NCBI GenBank assembly: GCA_027531255.1
Contig: JAPZRU010000002.1
Span: forward strand, 186,001 to 250,000
Reading direction: 5' to 3'
From: Steroidobacteraceae bacterium
GTDB lineage: Bacteria; Pseudomonadota; Gammaproteobacteria; Steroidobacterales; Steroidobacteraceae
Length of the DNA: 64,000 nt
Shown here: one piece after another, positions 60,205 to 64,000 of the stretch
Layout: each line of letters starts with the position of its first letter
Numbering within the stretch: position 1 is the first letter of the stretch
Translations under genes and position numbers: made by a program
The notes under the pieces: generated by a model
The model's input: the letters and a program-made list of their open reading frames with translations, nothing else
The model's database searches: none
What the model was told of the DNA's origin: nothing

Positions 60205-61002
60205 CTAGTCGTAGAACTTCCGGAGCAGCGACGCGATTTCGGCCGTCGCCGTCGCGAACAGGCCGAAGCCGCGCTCCGGCAGGTCGTGCCAGCGCGCGCC
60301 CTTGAGCAGCGCCGCGCCGCGCGCGGTGTGCTCCCACAGGTCGTCCCTCGGGCGCAGCACGAGCGACGGCTGCGTGACGAGCGGCAGGCGCTCGGCCGCC
60401 GGCCAGTGCACCGCGGCGTGCGCACCCCACCACGCCCTCGGGCCGTTGCGCAGCTTGTCGCCGAAGCTCTCCGCCAGCTGCTCGAGCGTCACGCCGGGAC
60501 CGCGCCACTGCACCGAGCGCTGCCACTCGGCGAGCAGGTGGCCGCCGTCCTCGCGTACCGGCACGGGCCACGGCTGGCGCGCGAAAGCCTCGCGCTCCTC
60601 GCGGTCGAAGATGGGCAGCGCGACGAAGGCGACGCGCTTCACGTGGGTGGGCCGCGCGATCGCGAGCTCGGCCGCGATCGCGCTGCCCGTGTGGTAGCCG
60701 AGCAGGTCGACCTGCCGCAGCCGCAGGCCGTCGATCAGGTCGCCGATCGCGGCGGCGTAGTCGGCGATCGACGGCTGCCGCGGCGGCACATCCGAATCGC
60801 CGAAACCCGGGGTGTCCGGCGCGTACACCGAACGGTCCGAACCGATCTCCGGCAGCAGCGGCAGGAACGTGCGGCTCGACATCGGGCTCTGGTGCAGGCA
60901 CAGGAGCGTCGTGCGCTCGTCGAAGCCGCCCGTGTTGGGGAACGCGGTGCGCACGTGCAACTGGCCGTAGCGGCAGTCGAAGTACGCGCGGCGCAGGTTC
61001 AC
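60205..61002 (-). CDS. Alpha/beta hydrolase-fold protein lacking both Ser nucleophile and catalytic His
   Basis: The 265-residue protein aligns end to end by eye with the protein at 48024-48854: LLCLHQSPMSSRTFLPLLPE, VYAPDTPGFGDSDVPP, elbow VDLLGYHTGSAIAAELAIA, VLRPRDDLWEHTARG. The nucleophile Ser is replaced by His, as in the relative. In addition, the segment matching DWGHGFLDLH reads PERGFGLFATA, so the catalytic His is missing as well. A non-catalytic binding role is likely. Start GTG 61002 gives an N-terminus equivalent to the paralogue; longer frames upstream read into the DUF1330 gene promoter region. Confidence 0.82.
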   Translation of the reverse strand: MNLRRAYFDCRYGQLHVRTAFPNTGGFDERTTLLCLHQSPMSSRTFLPLLPEIGSDRSVYAPDTPGFGDSDVPPRQPSIADYAAAIGDLIDGLRLRQVDLLGYHTGSAIAAELAIARPTHVKRVAFVALPIFDREEREAFARQPWPVPVREDGGHLLAEWQRSVQWRGPGVTLEQLAESFGDKLRNGPRAWWGAHAAVHWPAAERLPLVTQPSLVLRPRDDLWEHTARGAALLKGARWHDLPERGFGLFATATAEIASLLRKFYD

Positions 61003-61196
61003 CGCGGCGGCGGACGAGCCGCCGCCGGACGCTCTTGCCGACGAGCGGGTGGACGATCGCGAGGACAAGGCGCCTCCCGGCAGGCTGGGAACCGGACGCA
61101 AGTGTAGCGCCGACGGCCTCGCCGCGCTCCGCACCGTTGACCGTCGCGCGCAGCCGCACGCATAGTGCCGGGCCTCGAGGATTCCGGAGTCACGCG

Positions 61197-61685
61197 ATGA
61201 AGACCCGTGCACACGGTCTCGCCGTCGGCGCGCTGGCGTGCGCGCTGCTGTACGCCGGCTGCACGGTGCAGGTGAGCGGTTCGCGCGCCGCGACGGCGGA
61301 GCCAGCGCCGGCGCCCCGGGCGTTCGCCACGCCGGCGCCGGCCGCCGCCGCTCCCGCCGCTCCCGCCGCTCCCGCCGCGATGCCGCCGGACGGGGCAAGG
61401 AAGGGCTACATCCTGTTCCGCTCCGTGTTCCCCGATCCCACGCTGCTGCGCCCCTACGGCCGCGCCGTGCTGTCGCTGGTCGCGCAGTTCGACGGGCGCT
61501 TCATCGTCACGGCCGACCGGCCGGTCGCGGTCGAGGGCGTTCCGGACACGCGCCGCATCGTGATCATCGAGTTCCCGTCGCTGGCCCGCGCGGAGGAGTT
61601 CTACCGCTCCGCGGAGTACGCCGAGGTGCGCGAGCTGCGCGAGGGCATCGGCCAGGTCGAGGCCATTCTCTTCGAGGGCCGCTGA
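61197..61685 (+). CDS. DUF1330-domain lipoprotein
   Basis: The 162-residue protein starts with a signal ending in the lipobox LLYAGC (Cys22), followed by a Pro/Ala linker (AAPAAPAAPAAMPPDG) and a DUF1330 domain at about 72-160: GYILFRSVFPDPTLLRPYGR, FDGRFIVTADRPVAVEGVP, RIVIIEFPSLARAEEFYRSA, ELREGIGQVEAILFEG. DUF1330 proteins are normally small cytoplasmic ferredoxin-fold proteins, so a lipoprotein version is unusual. ATG 61197 follows a GGAG-type site. It ends one base before the oxidoreductase GTG. Confidence 0.83.
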   Translation: MKTRAHGLAVGALACALLYAGCTVQVSGSRAATAEPAPAPRAFATPAPAAAAPAAPAAPAAMPPDGARKGYILFRSVFPDPTLLRPYGRAVLSLVAQFDGRFIVTADRPVAVEGVPDTRRIVIIEFPSLARAEEFYRSAEYAEVRELREGIGQVEAILFEGR

Positions 61686-61686
61686 C

Positions 61687-62679
61687 GTGGCCGGCGTCTC
61701 GGACCGCACGATGCGCGGCTGGCACGTGCACGAGTTCGGCGGGCTCGAGGCGATGCGCCTCGAACCGCTGCCGGTGCCGCAGCCGGGCCCGGGGCAGGTG
61801 CGCGTGCGCGTGCACGCGAGTGGCATCAACTTCGCAGAGACGCGCATGCGCGCCGGCACCTATTCGGGCCAGGCGCTGCCGTTCACGATGGGCATGGAGT
61901 CGGCGGGCGTCGTCGACGCGGTCGGGCCCGGCGTGACCGCGTGCCGGGCCGGCGATCGCGTGTTCGGCCGCGCTCGCGGCTCGCACGCCGAATACGTGCT
62001 GATGGACGAACTCCACGCGCTGCCGCTGCCAGACTCGCTCGATTTCGTCGGCGGTGCCGCGATCCCGGTCGGCTGGCTGACCGCCTGGCACGCGCTCGTC
62101 ACCGTCGCGGATCCCGCGCCGGGCGCGCGCGTGCTGATCGAGGCGGTCGCGAGCAGCGTCGGCAGCGCCGCGCTGCAGATCGCGAAGTGGCACGGCTGCT
62201 GGGTGGCCGGCACCGCGAGCCGCGACGACAAGCTCGCCCGCGCGCGCGGCTGGGGCGCGGACGCCGTCTACAACTACCGCACCGACGACGTCGCCGCGCG
62301 CGTGCGCGCCGACACGGACGGCCACGGCATCGACGTCGGGCTGATGACGATCGGCGAGGAGACGGCGCAGGCGCTGTTCGACTCGATGGCGTACGAAGGC
62401 CGGATCGTCATGTACGGCAGCACCGGCGGGCGCCAGGTCTGCTTCAGCCTCAACATCGGCACGCGCAACCTGCAGCTCCACTCGATGAGCATCTCGACCA
62501 GCGCGCGCTTCCCGACCGAGACGATGCGCACCTTCCGCGAACTCGCGCTCCCGCGCTTCGCCGACGGCACGTTCCGACCGGTAGTGGACGTCGTGCTGCC
62601 GTTCGAGGAGCTGCCGCGCGCGCACGAACTCGTCGACGCAAGGACGCACTTCGGCAAGATCGTCCTGACGGTGCCGTAG
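61687..62679 (+). CDS. Zinc-less quinone oxidoreductase (MDR superfamily)
   Basis: The 330-residue cytoplasmic protein has the MDR catalytic domain (GWHVHEFGGLEAMRLEPLPV, VRVRVHASGINFAETRMRAG) and the NADPH-binding Rossmann domain (GARVLIEAVASSVGSAALQI, WVAGTASRDDKLARARGWG). Zinc ligands are not present, placing it in the QOR group, which reduces quinones or enones. It starts with GTG 61687, one base after the DUF1330 stop, so the two are co-translated. The substrate is unknown. Confidence 0.88.
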   Translation: MAGVSDRTMRGWHVHEFGGLEAMRLEPLPVPQPGPGQVRVRVHASGINFAETRMRAGTYSGQALPFTMGMESAGVVDAVGPGVTACRAGDRVFGRARGSHAEYVLMDELHALPLPDSLDFVGGAAIPVGWLTAWHALVTVADPAPGARVLIEAVASSVGSAALQIAKWHGCWVAGTASRDDKLARARGWGADAVYNYRTDDVAARVRADTDGHGIDVGLMTIGEETAQALFDSMAYEGRIVMYGSTGGRQVCFSLNIGTRNLQLHSMSISTSARFPTETMRTFRELALPRFADGTFRPVVDVVLPFEELPRAHELVDARTHFGKIVLTVP

Positions 62680-62900
62680 CCGCGCGCGACTCCGGCGCAA
62701 TGATGCGCTTTTGCACCTGATTCCCGCGGCCGCCCCTCGGCCCGAACGCGCCGCCTTCACTCCTGCGACGAACCGCCGTTCGTCCGCGACGAGCCGCGGC
62801 AACCTTTCGGCTTGCCGATGCATCCTATCTCCCGTAGGCCGGACGCACCCCGCGATCCCGCGGACACCCCCTCGCACTTCCTCCCTTCGGAGTCGCCACC

Positions 62901-63260
62901 ATGAACCGCAAGCTCGCCGCCCTGCTCGCCGCCGGCGTCGCCACCGTCTTCACATCGACCGTCACGCTGGCCGCCGACAGCTCGCGCGTCCCGCAGGTCA
63001 CCGTCGACTACTCGGACCTCGACCTGTCGTCGCAGAAGGGGGTGGACCGCCTGTACACGCGCCTGCGCACCGCCGCGCGCAACGTCTGCGGCGAGCGCGC
63101 CGCCCGCGACCTGAGCGCCCGCGCCGAAGCGCGCAGCTGCTACGTGCGTGCGCTCGGCGACGCGGTCCGCGACGTGAACCACGTCGCGCTGACGGCGCTG
63201 CACGAGGGCAACACAGTCGAGCGCCTCGCGCGACTCGGCGGTCGCTCGAACCGTTCCTGA
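62901..63260 (+). CDS. UrcA family protein
   Basis: The 119-residue protein has a signal peptide (MNRKLAALLAAGVATVFTST, then VTLAAD) and a UrcA-type mature domain: VPQVTVDYSDLDLSSQKGVD, RLYTRLRTAARNVCGERAAR, RSCYVRALGDAVRDVNHVAL. The two cysteines (NVCGE, RSCYV) are the expected conserved pair. UrcA proteins are small periplasmic proteins of unknown function in Alpha- and Gammaproteobacteria. A GGAG-containing site precedes ATG 62901, and a strong intrinsic terminator follows, so it is a single-gene unit. Confidence 0.9.
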   Translation: MNRKLAALLAAGVATVFTSTVTLAADSSRVPQVTVDYSDLDLSSQKGVDRLYTRLRTAARNVCGERAARDLSARAEARSCYVRALGDAVRDVNHVALTALHEGNTVERLARLGGRSNRS

Positions 63261-63284
63261 TCCGGATTTCCCCTCCCTGTGCTA

Positions 63285-63323
63285 GGCGCGCGGGATCCAC
63301 TCCCAACCGCGCGCCCTTTTTTT
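63285..63323 (+). terminator. Rho-independent terminator of the urcA-like gene
   Basis: GGCGCGCGG (63285-63293) pairs perfectly with CCGCGCGCC (63307-63315) around a 13-base loop. One C and then seven T (63317-63323) follow. It lies 25 bases after the UrcA stop and before the convergent gene end at 63342. Confidence 0.93.
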
Positions 63324-63341
63324 CAGTTCATCGCCGGCGAC

Positions 63342-64000
63342 TCAGGCGCAGCGCAGCACGATCTTGCCGGGCCGGTCGGGCCCGACGCGCAGCGCGTGCT
63401 CGAAGGCTGCGACGCCGTCCGCCAGCGAATACGCGCGCGCCACCTTGGCGGGCAGCGTGCCGTCCGCGACCAGGGCGGCCAAGCGGTCGTAGAGCTCGCG
63501 CCGTTCCTCGCCCGTGCGCTTCTGCAGCTGGCGCGTCGTGCTGAAGCCGCACACCGTCACGTCGCGGAACAGCAGCGAGTAGAACTCGAGCCGGCACGGC
63601 TCGCGACTCATCGCGCCGTACACGACGAGACGCGAACCGTCCGCCAGACAGTCGGCGATCCGCTGCGTGCCGTCGCCCGCGACCGCGTCGATCCCGAGCC
63701 GGATCGCCGCGCCGCCGGTCGCGTCGCGTACGCGGGCGGCGAGCCCGGACCCATCGAGCAGCACCGCGTCGGCACCCAGCGCGCGCAGTTCGGGCGCGAG
63801 TTCCTCGCGGCGGACCACGGCCGCGGTGCGCACGCCCGCGCGATGCGCGAGCACGGTGAGGTACCGGCCGACGTTCGAGTTGGCGCAGTTCTGGACGAGC
63901 CACTCGCCGGGCGCGAGCGTCACGAAGTCGTGCAGCAGGCACCACGCCGTCGGCGGGTTGATCGTCAGGAACGCGAGCTGCAGCGGATCGCCCTCGGGCG
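63342..64000 (-). CDS. MDR-superfamily oxidoreductase, N-terminus beyond the window
   Basis: The visible 218 residues are the C-terminal half of a zinc-less medium-chain dehydrogenase, close to trans-2-enoyl-CoA/quinone reductases. INPPTAWCLLHDFVTLAPGE, NCANSNVGRYLTVLAHRAG and LVVYGAMSREPCRLEFYSL are followed by LPAKVARAYSLADGVAAFEH and PGKIVLRCA. The NCANSNVGRYL segment is the start of the Rossmann fold seen in MECR/ETR1-type reductases. The start codon is outside the window. It converges on urcA, sharing the terminator region. Confidence 0.87.
   Translation of the reverse strand, partial: PEGDPLQLAFLTINPPTAWCLLHDFVTLAPGEWLVQNCANSNVGRYLTVLAHRAGVRTAAVVRREELAPELRALGADAVLLDGSGLAARVRDATGGAAIRLGIDAVAGDGTQRIADCLADGSRLVVYGAMSREPCRLEFYSLLFRDVTVCGFSTTRQLQKRTGEERRELYDRLAALVADGTLPAKVARAYSLADGVAAFEHALRVGPDRPGKIVLRCA

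Overview
The window is 64 kb of very GC-rich DNA with strong G/C bias at third codon positions. The gene content (UrcA, HrpB, Bcr/CflA, a large TonB-dependent receptor, DUF1653, a three-domain IlvA) points to a gammaproteobacterium, probably near the Steroidobacterales, Nevskiales or Xanthomonadales. That placement is inferred from gene families; no rRNA or complete tRNA gene is present. I see no prophage, insertion sequence or CRISPR array.

Layout. 1-5.6 kb: an NlpC/P60 lipoprotein, an hsp20-lon proteostasis pair (ATGA overlap) and two small unknowns, all on the minus strand. 5.7-17.3 kb: housekeeping genes (hrpB, Ca/Na antiporter, metY, VanZ-like protein, cyclopropane synthase-like methyltransferase, TPR/TonB-box protein, DUF1653, GNAT), with three decayed genes between them. 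17.6-19.4 kb: a BASS-family transporter and menA. 19.6-34.3 kb: an 11-gene minus-strand cluster behind one good promoter. 34.7-42.7 kb: a hybrid histidine kinase, MFS exporter, DUF457 membrane protein, a fused double alpha/beta hydrolase, a double DUF2059 lipoprotein and a CDF transporter. 42.8-45.9 kb: a broken TonB-dependent receptor and a truncated STAS gene. 45.9-50.5 kb: a minus-strand group with DUF3429, a protein with an internal domain duplication, two alpha/beta hydrolases and a Sel1/TPR-like protein. 50.8-64 kb: GlsB-like protein, histone-H1-like protein, ilvA, Bcr/CflA pump, DsbD-N/redoxin/cupin genes, a CorC-like protein, an MFS gene, DUF4272, another atypical hydrolase, DUF1330 lipoprotein, two quinone-oxidoreductase-like genes and urcA with a clear intrinsic terminator.

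The most interesting region is the 19.6-34.3 kb cluster. It encodes a MotA/TolQ/ExbB-type channel protein, two paralogous membrane-anchored coiled-coil/vWA proteins, an Hsp70-like/FHA fusion, a Ser/Thr kinase with TPR-like and PEGA-like regions, a PEGA/SUMF1 protein without the formylglycine-generating cysteines, a small secreted protein and four lipoproteins, one of them extremely glycine-rich. A phospho-regulated, ion-driven envelope machine is a reasonable hypothesis, and I do not recognise it as a described system. A 26-bp tandem repeat with internal hairpins separates the two vWA genes.

Two further themes recur. First, alpha/beta hydrolases whose nucleophile elbow reads G-Y/F-H-T-G instead of G-x-S-x-G occur at three loci. 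Second, several genes look collapsed by internal deletions (PAS/histidine kinase, Kelch-like lipoprotein, diacylglycerol-kinase-like gene, TonB receptor, STAS gene). That is either real gene decay or an assembly artefact in GC-rich DNA.
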